Source: Desulfovulcanus ferrireducens
Lineage (GTDB): Bacteria; Desulfobacterota; Desulfovibrionia; Desulfovibrionales; Desulfonatronovibrionaceae
Direction: 5' to 3'
Length of the DNA stretch: 40,860 bases
Assembly (NCBI RefSeq): GCF_018704065.1
Contig: NZ_JAGUQP010000006.1
Coordinates: forward strand, 1-40,860
How positions within the stretch are numbered: the stretch's first letter is position 1; every line of letters begins with the position of its first letter. The notes beneath the pieces were generated by a model. The model was given only the letters and a program-made list of their open reading frames with translations, ran no database searches and was not told where the DNA came from. Below are positions 1-7,925 of this stretch, one piece after another. Made by a program: the position numbers and the translations under genes.

Positions 1-507
1 ACATGAACAAAATGAACAACGAAACAAATCGCCTAACTTATTGCCTTTATTGAAATATTTTTAACCGGACACTAGTGATTAAATATTTACATAAATACAA
101 TCTATATTTATTGATTTATAAAATTTTTACATTAATAAACATTCGATTAGTATTAATTATAGTTCAAACTTTTACACTCAATTTCTCAAATTTTAACATA
201 TAACATCTTGATATATAAAATCATTTTTATAATATATATTTTTTGTTTTTTTATACAAAAATCTTAAAAAGATTTCTTCCATCATTAGCCTTCTAAAAAA
301 CACCTCAAAAAAACTTTTTCTTAAATCTTTACATCAGAGCACCCCCTTCTGTCTTCGTCTCTCATAACCTTCTCTCTAAAAAAATACCAAAAAAAGTTAT
401 TACCTGGAGTTTGTGTCAAACTTTGCAAAGTCTACCTACTTTTGACTTTCTCTCTCTAACATCTAAAGTCCGTATCATCGCAAAATCGTTTTCTTGGGGA
501 GGTATCA
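1..507. other. AT-rich leader region upstream of formate dehydrogenase
   Basis: No convincing gene lies here. The stretch from about 60 to 400 is strongly AT-rich with long A and T runs, typical of an upstream regulatory region. A good Shine-Dalgarno (ggggagg, 496-502) sits just before the TTG of the small ORF at 508. I could not identify a clear -24/-12 or -35/-10 promoter by eye. Confidence 0.5.
409..430. promoter_or_regulatory. Two adjacent short palindromes, possible operator
   Basis: GTTTG-TGT-CAAAC (409-421) abuts and shares one base with the perfect palindrome CTTTGCAAAG (421-430). Two dyads side by side, about 300 bp ahead of fdhA, could be a regulator site, but no regulator family is recognised and chance in AT-rich DNA is possible. 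Confidence 0.25.
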
Positions 508-696
508 TTGAATTCTTTTTTTAATCTGCCTTTTTGTGGCCTGGGTCTAAACTTAGACCCTCTTTTAGAACGAAGCCAAACCTTAAAACTAACACCTATC
601 CATGGGAAAAGACAAACAGTTTGGTTTCAGAACATTCCCATGACCGCAGGTATTGACCTGCTCATTTATCTTAACCGTGAAACAAGAGGCAGTTAA
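508..696 (+). CDS. Small ORF resembling the FdhA leader; leader peptide or decayed duplicate
   Basis: This 62-residue ORF starts at TTG, six bases after a good Shine-Dalgarno (ggggagg, 496-502), and ends 26 bp before fdhA. Its residues 9-28 align without gaps to residues 21-40 of FdhA, the end of the Tat signal and the start of the mature protein: FCGLGLNLDPLLERSQTLKL against FGGLGFNLKPTAARAQLLKL, 12 of 20 identical. The rest shows no similarity to FdhA; there is no twin-arginine motif and no Cys cluster. It may be the remnant of a duplicated fdhA 5' end, or a translated leader coupled to fdhA. Whether it is expressed cannot be told from sequence. Confidence 0.4.
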   Translation: MNSFFNLPFCGLGLNLDPLLERSQTLKLTPIHGKRQTVWFQNIPMTAGIDLLIYLNRETRGS

Positions 697-722
697 AAAC
701 CTTTAAACCATGAGGAGGGATT

Positions 723-3700
723 ATGAAACTAGGTCGTAGAGAGTTTATAAAACTTTCAGCAGCGGCCACTACGGCAACCGCATTCGGTGGTTTAGGTTTT
801 AATCTAAAACCTACTGCTGCCAGAGCCCAACTATTAAAACTTAGATGGGCCAAAGAAAGCACTTCCATTTGCTGTTATTGCGCCGTGGGCTGTGGACTTA
901 TTGTCCACTCTGCCAAAGAAGGTCCCGGACGAATTATTAATGTCGAAGGCGATCCGGACCATCCCATCAACGAAGGTGCCCTTTGTGCCAAAGGCGCTTC
1001 CATTTACCAGCTTGCAGAGAATGAAAACCGTTTAACCAAAGTCTTATACCGAGCTCCCGGCAGTGAACACTGGGAAGAAAAATCCTGGGACTGGGCATTG
1101 GATCGCATTGCCCGCAAAATTAAAGAAACCAGGGATCAAACCTTTGTTCGCTATAATTCCAAAGGACAAGAAGTAAACCGCTGCGAGGGTCTTGCCTCTG
1201 TAGGTTCAGCAGCCTTAGACAATGAAGAATGCTGGATCTACCAGGCCATGATTCGCGCCTTGGGTGTCACCTATATAGAACATCAGGCACGTATCTGTCA
1301 TAGTTCTACAGTAGCGGCTCTTGCAGAGTCATTTGGACGCGGTGCAATGACCAATCACTGGATCGACATAAAAAACAGTGATTGCATCCTGGTTATGGGC
1401 AGTAATGCCGCTGAAAATCATCCCATTTCTTTTAAATGGGTCATGAGGGCCAAAGACAAAGGAGCCAAACTCATTCACGTTGATCCCCGCTTCACCAGGA
1501 CTTCCAGCAAAGTAGATATCTATGCCCCTCTCCGTTCCGGGACAGACATCGCCTTTTTAGGCGGCATGATCAAATATATACTGGATAACGACCTTTATTT
1601 TAAAGAGTATGTGGTCAACTATACCAACGCGTCTTTTATTGTGAACCAAAAGTATAAATTTAAAGATGGTCTCTTTGCCGGATTTGATCCTAAAACCGGC
1701 AAATACGACAAGTCCTACTGGGCTTTTGAACTGGATAGAAACGGCAACCCCAAAAAAGACCATCGCCTCAGACACAGCCGCTGTGTATTCCAGCTCTTAA
1801 GGAAGCACTATAAACGATACACTCTGGATCGTGTATCAGAGATTACAGGAACGCCCAAAGAAAAACTTATCGAGATTTACAAAACTTATACAGCTACAGG
1901 TAAACCAGATAAGTCCGGAACCATCATGTATGCCATGGGCTGGACCCAGCATACAGTGGGTGTGCAAAATATCCGTGCCATGGCCATGATACAGCTCCTC
2001 CTGGGCAATATTGGTGTTGCCGGTGGCGGAATTAATGCACTGCGTGGGGAGTCAAATGTCCAAGGCTCTACTGATCATTGTCTGCTTTATCATATTTTGC
2101 CTGGCTATCTGAAAACGCCCAAGGCGTCTCAACCAACATTGGATGCGTACAATAAAAAATATACACCAGAGAGCAATGATCCGAAGAGTGCCAATTGGTG
2201 GCAAAATTATCCCAAATACTCGGCCAGTCTGCTCAAGGCTATGTATATGGACGCAGATATCCACGAGGCTTATCACTGGCTGCCTAAATTGGATGATGGG
2301 CAAAATGCTTCCTTTCTGGTCCTCTTCGATGAAATGCTAAAAGGCAAATTCAAAGGCTTTTTTGCATGGGGGCAAAATCCGGCCAATGGATTAGCCAACT
2401 CCAATAAAGCCCGTAAGGCATTAAGCCAATTGGACTGGATGGTTGTGGTCAATATCTTTGACAACGAGACCGCGTCCTTCTGGAAAGGACCGGGCATGGA
2501 CCCCAAAAAAGTGAAGACAGAAGTCTTTTTCTTGCCCTGTGCGGTTTCCGTGGAAAAAGAAGGCTCTATCACCAATTCGGGCCGCTGGATGCAATGGCGC
2601 TACGCTGCAGCCAAACCGCTTGGTGACTCCAAGCCCGATGGAGATATCATTTGCGAACTGTTTGAGAGGGTAAAACACCTGTACCAGACCGAGGGAGGAG
2701 CTTATCCTGAACCTATTGTCAATTTGAGCTCGGAAAAATGGGGCAATAAAAAGAGCGTATACGACCCACATGCAGTGGCCAAAATAGTCAATGGCTACTT
2801 CCTCAAGGATGTGACAATTAAAGGCAAAACCTTCAAAGCCGGCACATTAGTGCCAAGTTTTGCCTACCTTCAAGCGGATGGTTCAACCTGTTCCGGCAAC
2901 TGGCTATACTGCGGCTCATACACAGAAAAAGGTAACATGGCCGCCCGACGCGATAAAACCCAAACACCTGAACAGGCCAAAATCGGTCTTTTCCCCAACT
3001 GGTCATGGTGCTGGCCAGTCAACCGCAGAATCCTGTACAATAGAGCTTCAGTTGATCTTAAAGGACGTCCCTATGCACCACAAAAACCTGTCATTGCCTG
3101 GAATGGCCAGAAATGGGTTGGCGATGTACCTGACGGAGGATGGAAGCCAGGAACCAAGTACGCATTTATCATGCGCAAACATGGCCACGGCCAAATCTTT
3201 GGCCCTGGCAGGGTAGATGGTCCATTCCCGGAACATTACGAACCTCTGGAGTGCCCAATTAAGTCACATTCCCTGTCCAATGTACTGTACAACCCCACAG
3301 CCCTTAAGTTTGACGGTGAAATGGAGAAAAGGACATCTTGTGACCCAAGATACCCCTTTGTGTGCACCACCTATCGGCTCACTGAACACTGGCAAACTGG
3401 CGTTATGACTAGATGGCAGCCCTGGCTTTTGGAGGCGGAACCTCAACTCTTTGTAGAAATAAGTCCTGAATTGGCAAAACTACAGGGAATTAAAAACGGA
3501 GAAAAAATCATTGTGGAAAATGATAGAGGTCAGCTTGAAGCAGTAGCCATGGTTACCTCAAGAATGAGGCCATTTAAGATCATGGGACAAACAATACATC
3601 AGGTTGGACTGCCCTGGCACTATGGTTGGATCTATCCAAAAGATGGTGGAGATGCGGCCAACATCCTCACTCCCTCAGTAGGCGATCCAAACACTGGCAT

Positions 3701-3743
3701 CCCGGAAACCAAGGCCTTTATGGTCAACGTACGCAAAAAATAA
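723..3743 (+). CDS. fdhA: Periplasmic formate dehydrogenase, catalytic (alpha) subunit, Cys form
   Basis: This 1006-residue Mo/W-bis-pterin formate dehydrogenase oxidises formate to CO2 and passes electrons through its own [4Fe-4S] cluster to FdhB. The N-terminus carries a Tat signal (RREFIK at 5-10, hydrophobic stretch, AARA near 32-35), so the folded enzyme is exported. The cluster motif is C50-x2-C53-x3-C57 with a distal C88. The segment QARICHSSTVAALAESFGRG aligns with the active site of FdnG/FdhA enzymes. C192, codon TGT at 1296-1298, stands where many relatives have selenocysteine, so no TGA recoding is needed. The molybdopterin dinucleotide-binding domain is at the C-terminus. A strong Shine-Dalgarno (gaggaggg, 712-719) fixes the ATG start. 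It is followed 11 bp later by fdhB. No cytochrome c3 or membrane subunit is encoded nearby, so the partner is probably a soluble periplasmic cytochrome. Confidence 0.96.
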   Translation: MKLGRREFIKLSAAATTATAFGGLGFNLKPTAARAQLLKLRWAKESTSICCYCAVGCGLIVHSAKEGPGRIINVEGDPDHPINEGALCAKGASIYQLAENENRLTKVLYRAPGSEHWEEKSWDWALDRIARKIKETRDQTFVRYNSKGQEVNRCEGLASVGSAALDNEECWIYQAMIRALGVTYIEHQARICHSSTVAALAESFGRGAMTNHWIDIKNSDCILVMGSNAAENHPISFKWVMRAKDKGAKLIHVDPRFTRTSSKVDIYAPLRSGTDIAFLGGMIKYILDNDLYFKEYVVNYTNASFIVNQKYKFKDGLFAGFDPKTGKYDKSYWAFELDRNGNPKKDHRLRHSRCVFQLLRKHYKRYTLDRVSEITGTPKEKLIEIYKTYTATGKPDKSGTIMYAMGWTQHTVGVQNIRAMAMIQLLLGNIGVAGGGINALRGESNVQGSTDHCLLYHILPGYLKTPKASQPTLDAYNKKYTPESNDPKSANWWQNYPKYSASLLKAMYMDADIHEAYHWLPKLDDGQNASFLVLFDEMLKGKFKGFFAWGQNPANGLANSNKARKALSQLDWMVVVNIFDNETASFWKGPGMDPKKVKTEVFFLPCAVSVEKEGSITNSGRWMQWRYAAAKPLGDSKPDGDIICELFERVKHLYQTEGGAYPEPIVNLSSEKWGNKKSVYDPHAVAKIVNGYFLKDVTIKGKTFKAGTLVPSFAYLQADGSTCSGNWLYCGSYTEKGNMAARRDKTQTPEQAKIGLFPNWSWCWPVNRRILYNRASVDLKGRPYAPQKPVIAWNGQKWVGDVPDGGWKPGTKYAFIMRKHGHGQIFGPGRVDGPFPEHYEPLECPIKSHSLSNVLYNPTALKFDGEMEKRTSCDPRYPFVCTTYRLTEHWQTGVMTRWQPWLLEAEPQLFVEISPELAKLQGIKNGEKIIVENDRGQLEAVAMVTSRMRPFKIMGQTIHQVGLPWHYGWIYPKDGGDAANILTPSVGDPNTGIPETKAFMVNVRKK

Positions 3744-3754
3744 GGAGGTAGCTT

Positions 3755-4483
3755 ATGGACGGAAAAACCTTTTTTATAGATCTCACTCGTTGTACTGCCT
3801 GCCGGGGATGCCAGATTGCCTGTAAGCAATGGCATAAATTGCCGGCAGAAAAGACATACAATTGGGGTTCACATCAGAACCCCAAAGACTTGTCCTACAT
3901 CACATATAAATTGGTGCGCATGAAAGAGGTTGTCGAAAAAGGAGAGATTAAAGACTGGCTCTTCTTTCCTGAACAATGCCGCCACTGTGTCGAACCACCC
4001 TGTAAAATGACTGCTGACATGTATGATGAGCAGGCTATTTTGCAGGATGAGCTGACCGGTGCAGTAATATTTACTGAACGTACCAAAAAAATGGATATTG
4101 AGGAAATACGTGGGGCCTGCCCCTATGACATCCCAAGACAGGATGAAAACTCCAAGATCATGTCCAAGTGCGATATGTGTCTGGACAGGGTACACAACGG
4201 ACTCTTGCCCGCTTGCGTGCAAACCTGTCCTACCGGGGCCATGAATTTTGGCGACCGGGAAGAAATGCTTGCTCTGGCTAAAAAAAGACTGAACAAGGTC
4301 AAAAAATACTATCCCGATGCTATACTAGGCGATCCGGAGTCTGTACGAGTCATCTACCTCTTTCAGACCAAACCGGCAAACTACCATGAATTCGCTGTAG
4401 CTGGTTTGTCCTTGCCACCGGTTATGAGCCGAAAACAAGCGCTGGCGAAACTCTTTCGCCCGTTTAAAAACATGCGTGGCTAG
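3755..4483 (+). CDS. fdhB: Formate dehydrogenase iron-sulfur (beta) subunit
   Basis: This 242-residue ferredoxin-like electron-transfer subunit pairs with FdhA. It holds 12 cysteines in ferredoxin-type groups (C13, C16, C19, C23; C75, C78, C83; C122; C139, C142, C154, C158), enough for three [4Fe-4S] clusters. Membrane FdnH-type subunits have four clusters and a C-terminal helix. No transmembrane segment is visible here, which fits a soluble two-subunit FdhAB enzyme like that known from Desulfovibrio. It has no signal peptide and is presumably carried across the membrane by the Tat signal of FdhA. Shine-Dalgarno aaggagg at 3742-3748 overlaps the end of fdhA, and the two genes form one operon closed by a terminator. 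Confidence 0.94.
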   Translation: MDGKTFFIDLTRCTACRGCQIACKQWHKLPAEKTYNWGSHQNPKDLSYITYKLVRMKEVVEKGEIKDWLFFPEQCRHCVEPPCKMTADMYDEQAILQDELTGAVIFTERTKKMDIEEIRGACPYDIPRQDENSKIMSKCDMCLDRVHNGLLPACVQTCPTGAMNFGDREEMLALAKKRLNKVKKYYPDAILGDPESVRVIYLFQTKPANYHEFAVAGLSLPPVMSRKQALAKLFRPFKNMRG

Positions 4484-4508
4484 GTAACTGGATTTATATC
4501 CTCCTCCA

Positions 4509-4572
4509 GGGTCAGAGTTTCTGACCCAACCTGCCATTAAAGAGGCGCCTTAAGTGGCGCCTCTTTTTTTTG
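4509..4572 (+). terminator. Rho-independent terminator of fdhAB with an upstream hairpin
   Basis: A 9-bp perfect stem AGAGGCGCC (4541-4549) / GGCGCCTCT (4556-4564) with a 6-nt loop runs into a T tract, a textbook terminator. A second hairpin, GGGTCAG (4509-4515) / CTGACCC (4521-4527), precedes it and may stabilise the 3' end. Confidence 0.93.
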
Positions 4573-4795
4573 TTTATCAACAGAGTCTACAGATATTCCT
4601 TAAAAAATTGCAAAGAAAAAAGGCAAGTTCATAACATAGAGCCGTAAAAAATAATTTGCCAACGACAAGCCTTACTGTTAGGGATTTTAATATAGGTAGA
4701 AATTTCCTCAACAATTAAGAGGATAATCCAAAACACTGGTATCAGCTCCAACAAAGGCTTGCCAGGATGTGAATTTATCTGTGGGAGGTAGTCAT

Positions 4796-5470
4796 TTGCA
4801 TCTAGAAAAAAAAATTATCCAGACCCAAAAAATATTCGAACAGGTCTATGCCAGGTTCGCCACTGATAAAATAGCGGTAGCCTGGACAGGAGGCAAAGAC
4901 TCTACCACAGTACTCTGGCTGTGGAAAAATTTTCTAAGAAAAAAAGGATATAGGGCGAACCCCAAGGCCTTAAACCTAGATACAGGGCTAAAATTTCCTG
5001 AAATCATAAAATTTAGAGATCAACTTCAGGCCAACTGGAAGATTGACCTTATAATTGCCCGGCCCGAAGTGACCTTGGAAACCTACCCCATTGCCCAAAA
5101 CAAGGTTGCCTGCTGTCGAGATTTAAAAATAATTCCTCTGCAAAAAGCGGTTAGAGCTCATGGTTTGACCGCCTTACTCACAGGACTTCGGTTTGATGAA
5201 CACCCATCAAGAGAAAAAAGAGACTATTTTGAACAAAGAAAGGACCCTGAATATATGCAGGTCAACCCTATCCTGCATTGGCGCGAAATGGATATCTGGT
5301 CATATATCATGCAGGAAAATCTTCCTTATTGCTTTCTGTATGAGCAGGGATATCGATCCTTGGGTTGTAAGCCCTGTACCCATCTTCCAGAAGGTGAAGG
5401 AGAAAGATCGGGCAGGGACAAGGAAAAAGAAGACCAACTTTCTATACTAAACAGTCTGGGGTATTTTTAA
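4796..5470 (+). CDS. CysH-like adenylylsulfate / phosphoadenylylsulfate reductase family protein
   Basis: This is a 224-residue member of the PAPS-reductase/ATP-sulfurylase-small-subunit fold. The PP-loop is clear (WTGGKDSTT near residue 30). Two cysteine pairs, ACCRDLK (codons 5111-5116) and GCKPC (codons 5366-5377), reproduce the CC...CxxC pattern of [4Fe-4S] APS reductases, and the following THLPEGEGERSGR resembles the tail of that group. The terminal ECGLH motif of classical CysH is absent. I favour TTG at 4796, six bases after gggaggt (4783-4789), over the GTG at 4769 that lies upstream of this ribosome-binding site. The organism presumably uses AprAB for respiration, so this would be assimilatory or a sulfur-transfer side role. 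It stands alone, separated from fdhB by the terminator. Exact substrate is uncertain. Confidence 0.8.
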   Translation: MHLEKKIIQTQKIFEQVYARFATDKIAVAWTGGKDSTTVLWLWKNFLRKKGYRANPKALNLDTGLKFPEIIKFRDQLQANWKIDLIIARPEVTLETYPIAQNKVACCRDLKIIPLQKAVRAHGLTALLTGLRFDEHPSREKRDYFEQRKDPEYMQVNPILHWREMDIWSYIMQENLPYCFLYEQGYRSLGCKPCTHLPEGEGERSGRDKEKEDQLSILNSLGYF

Positions 5471-5491
5471 GACTGAGTAGTACCAGATGCT

Positions 5492-5517
5492 CATGCAAAA
5501 ACCTGGGTTTTTGCATG
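5492..5517 (+). terminator. Perfect hairpin behind the cysH-like gene, possible terminator
   Basis: CATGCAAAAACC (5492-5503) is the exact reverse complement of GGTTTTTGCATG (5506-5517). It lies 21 bp after the stop of the cysH-like gene and could end its transcript, although only a short T-rich run follows. The TGCAAAAAC arm also resembles a hairpin repeat found at 24139, 29741 and 30277. Confidence 0.5.
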
Positions 5518-5522
5518 AAATT

Positions 5523-5550
5523 TTGAATGTTGGGTTTTGAATGTTGAATT
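5523..5550. repeat. Heptad tandem repeat, TTGAATG type
   Basis: Four consecutive 7-bp units: ttgaatg, ttgggtt, ttgaatg, ttgaatt. The same type of unit, in either orientation, recurs at 24115, 32180, 32257 and 33621. Confidence 0.7.
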
Positions 5551-5677
5551 ATCTTAACCGGTTGTGTTTGTCATGTTTTTATTAGAATCTGTGGCCAAAT
5601 CCCATTTTGACTACCAGATTAGAAATCCTGGTTTCTTGAATGCATTGCAAAGGACTGGGTAAGCCATTTTGAGCTTA

Positions 5678-5956
5678 GCTTGCGGATAAGCAGAGCATAG
5701 GGGGACAAAGCTAAATACCTGGGACTCTTTGCCATAACTATCTATAGTTTAAATTGAGCGGTTTTTTGCAGCTCAAACTTCAAGATTGCTTCGCTACACT
5801 TTGTTCCACTCGCAATGACAGGAGCGAGATTGTCATTGCGAGGGCAGCGAAACTGTCCGTGGCAATCTCACCCATTGAGCGAAAATCACTCAACTTGGGT
5901 ATAATTAAAAGATTATTCGTTTATCAAAAATAACCCATTATGCTCTGCCCGCAAGC
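5678..5956. repeat. Inverted-repeat-bounded dispersed element, copy 1
   Basis: The left arm (5678-5699, GCTTGCGG...GCAGAGCATA) is complementary, with a 4-base gap, to the right arm (5939-5956, TATGCTCTGC-CCGCAAGC). A second copy with corresponding arms lies at 36913-37032, and similarity extends about 30 bp outside the left arm in both. This copy is longer because it contains the palindrome at about 5760-5880. Confidence 0.7.
5760..5880. repeat. REP-like palindromic repeat, copy 1
   Basis: The core is a perfect 12-bp inverted repeat CTCGCAATGACA (5809-5820) / TGTCATTGCGAG (5831-5842), inside an outer stem AGATTGC / GCAATCT. A closely related copy lies at 7803-7925. The GTCATTGCGAG...GGCAATCT pattern belongs to a widespread class of bacterial intergenic palindromes. 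Confidence 0.85.
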
Positions 5957-5964
5957 AAACTTTT

Positions 5965-6020
5965 TACCCCGTTGAATCCAGCGAAGCGGGGCTGGCTTTT
6001 GCCAGTATTCAACTGGGGTA
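5965..6020. repeat. Imperfect inverted repeat
   Basis: TACCCC-GTTGAAT (5965-5977) is matched by ATTCAACTGGGGTA (6007-6020), with one unpaired base. The enclosed GCTGGCTTTTGCCAG (5991-6005) forms a small inner hairpin (CTGGC / GCCAG). It immediately follows the element ending at 5956. Confidence 0.6.
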
Positions 6021-6086
6021 GATGGATCCAGGCATTTGCACCAGTTTGAAAGAAATCAGGATTGAAAAAGTTATGAGAAATTGTCC

Positions 6087-6374
6087 CCTAAATCCGTGAA
6101 AATTGACTCAATAACGATTCCTGTAACAATCCGGGGTCTTTGGAAAACAGCGAAAACTGTCTGACCGAGTTAGGCAGCCTTAATTAAAATCTTTTTAAAT
6201 CGTTAGCTCCAAAATTTGCTTAAAAACCTGAAAATATAATACCCCATAAATCCAACGAATCGTGTTAAAATTTTAATTTAGGCTGCCTTCGAGGGAGTTT
6301 TTTCGCCTGTTTGACAAAAGTTCCGGATTGCTAATTGTCAATAAACAAAATTTACTCACTTTCACGGATCCAGG
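6087..6374. repeat. MITE-like element with long imperfect arms
   Basis: The outer ends pair (ATCCGTGAA at 6092-6100 with TTCACGGAT at 6361-6369). The inner ends pair strongly (AGGCAGCCTTAATTAAAAT at 6172-6190 with its complement at 6270-6288, 18 of 19). Weaker complementarity runs between. The whole forms arms of about 100 bp around an 80-bp centre, has no coding capacity, and looks like a non-autonomous transposon remnant. Confidence 0.65.
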
Positions 6375-6443
6375 TTGTCCTCTTAAGTAAGGTTTGACCG
6401 TAGACTCATTAATATCTACAATTTCGACTTGTTACAATTGCAT

Positions 6444-7736
6444 TTAATTTTCCCTTTTATCAAACACACGCTTTGTTTTGCGCTCTGACCTTGGCAAAGA
6501 CTTATAGGGCAGCAACTCTACCCCAACACTGACCATCAGCTGCCCTTTTATTCTTTGTTGCACATCTTTAACAAGCTTAACATCTAAACTACTGTCTATG
6601 CCTTCAGCTCGTTCCACTTTAATCATCATATAATCTCTGCCATCATTCTTTCTTTCCAGTATGATCTGATACTCGCTGCCCAACCCTTTAATCTCTGATA
6701 GAATATGGTCTATTTGAGCGGGATAAATGTTTACCCCCCTGAAGATAATCATGTCGTCTGACCGGCCCAATATCCGATCATGCCTGGGCATAATACAACC
6801 ACAGGGGCAGTCTCCACTCAACAACCTTGTCAAGTCTCTGGTACGATAACGAATAAGTGGCACCGCCTCCTTACGCAAGGTGGTCACCACCATCTCGCCT
6901 GTCTCTCCTTCAGGAACTGGCTCCAGTGTCTCGGGATCAATGATCTCGATAATGTAATAATCGGCCCAGTAATGAATACCATTATGGCAGACACATTCCA
7001 GTCCTGTGCCCGGGCCATACAACTCTGTCATGCCAGGAATATCAAACATATGCTCAAGTCCAAGTAATTCCTGGATACGTTTTCTCATGGCATCGCTAGA
7101 ACGCTCAGAGCCAAAGATCATTTTCTTCAGACTAATCTTGTCTTTTATCCCTCGCCTGTTCACCTCCTCTGCCAAAAGAAGTCCCATTGATGCAGTGCAG
7201 CAAATAACAGTGCTTTGAAAATCGATCAGAAACTGGCATTGCAAATCCAGGTTGCCAGGCCCAACTGGCAAAGCCAGGGCTCCAAATCTTTCACAGGCAG
7301 CCTGAAAACCTGCTCCAGCTGTCCAAACGCCATAGCCTACAGCTATCTGCACTCTGTCTTCAGGGCTGAGCTCAGCCATTTCAAAACAACGCGCAAAAAA
7401 ATGAGTCCAGTCATCTATATCTTTTTTTGTATAACAAAGCACCTTCCTCTTGCCAGTAGTACCAGACGAAGCATGAATACGCACTACATCCTTTAACGGC
7501 ACAGCAAGAAGTGGGAAGGGATAGCCATCCTGAAGGTCTTTGGCTGTTGTAAAGGGAAGTTTTTGTAGATCAGCTAAACTTTGTATATCTTCCGGACGAA
7601 CTCCAGCCTCGTCCATTTTTTTTCTGTAATCTTTTGAACCTTGATAAGCATGCTGGACTGTCCATTTTAATCCCTGAAGCTGCAGTTCTTTCAATTCCTC
7701 AATAGATTTAATCTCTGGCATAAAAGTCCTGGTCAT
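6444..7736 (-). CDS. paaK: Phenylacetate-CoA ligase-like AMP-forming acyl-CoA ligase
   Basis: This 430-residue protein belongs to the PaaK branch of adenylate-forming enzymes, which join an aryl-acetic or related acid to CoA via an acyl-AMP. The phosphate-binding loop SSGTTGKRK lies at residues 90-98, YRTRDLTRL is the hinge-side adenine/ribose motif, and a CPCGC segment typical of this branch follows. Length is normal. The start ATG at 7736 follows ggagtaagg. It lies downstream, on the same strand, of the TRAP transporter genes, so a joint uptake-and-activation role for an aromatic or other carboxylic acid is reasonable inference. Lone PaaK copies in anaerobes often serve aryl acids made by 2-oxoacid oxidoreductases; none is encoded here. 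The substrate is not determined by sequence. Confidence 0.88.
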   Translation of the reverse strand: MTRTFMPEIKSIEELKELQLQGLKWTVQHAYQGSKDYRKKMDEAGVRPEDIQSLADLQKLPFTTAKDLQDGYPFPLLAVPLKDVVRIHASSGTTGKRKVLCYTKKDIDDWTHFFARCFEMAELSPEDRVQIAVGYGVWTAGAGFQAACERFGALALPVGPGNLDLQCQFLIDFQSTVICCTASMGLLLAEEVNRRGIKDKISLKKMIFGSERSSDAMRKRIQELLGLEHMFDIPGMTELYGPGTGLECVCHNGIHYWADYYIIEIIDPETLEPVPEGETGEMVVTTLRKEAVPLIRYRTRDLTRLLSGDCPCGCIMPRHDRILGRSDDMIIFRGVNIYPAQIDHILSEIKGLGSEYQIILERKNDGRDYMMIKVERAEGIDSSLDVKLVKDVQQRIKGQLMVSVGVELLPYKSLPRSERKTKRVFDKREN

Positions 7737-7802
7737 AAACCTTACTCCATTCTTGAATTTACTAAATCAACTTTAGTGATAATCTAACATACTCCTAAAT
7801 TG

Positions 7803-7925
7803 TGTTTTTTTGCAGTTCAAACTTTGAGATTGCTTCGCTACACTTTGTTTCGCTCGCAATGACAGGGACGAGATTGTCATTGCGAGGGCTGTGAAGCTGC
7901 CCGTGGCAATCTCACCCATTGGGTG
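7803..7925. repeat. REP-like palindromic repeat, copy 2, between dctM and paaK
   Basis: It aligns along about 120 bp with the repeat at 5760-5880, including the core CTCGCAATGACA / TGTCATTGCGAG and the outer AGATTGC / GCAATCT stem. It lies in the 408-bp gap between dctM and paaK, where the hairpin could attenuate or protect transcripts. The remainder of the gap (about 7930-8144) holds an imperfect AAGGC..GCCTT stem near 8053-8083 and no gene. Confidence 0.85.

Larger units (their letters stand above)
5471..6443. other. Gene-free repeat mosaic between cysH-like gene and paaK
   Basis: About 970 bp without a credible gene. It holds, in order, a perfect hairpin, heptad repeats, an inverted-repeat-bounded element with an embedded palindrome, a further inverted repeat, and a 290-bp MITE-like element. 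Each is listed separately. Confidence 0.8.

Noticed and set aside
2860-3216. 118-codon ORF on the plus strand
   Set aside because: It lies wholly inside fdhA in another frame, has no recognisable domain, and fdhA is clearly the real gene.
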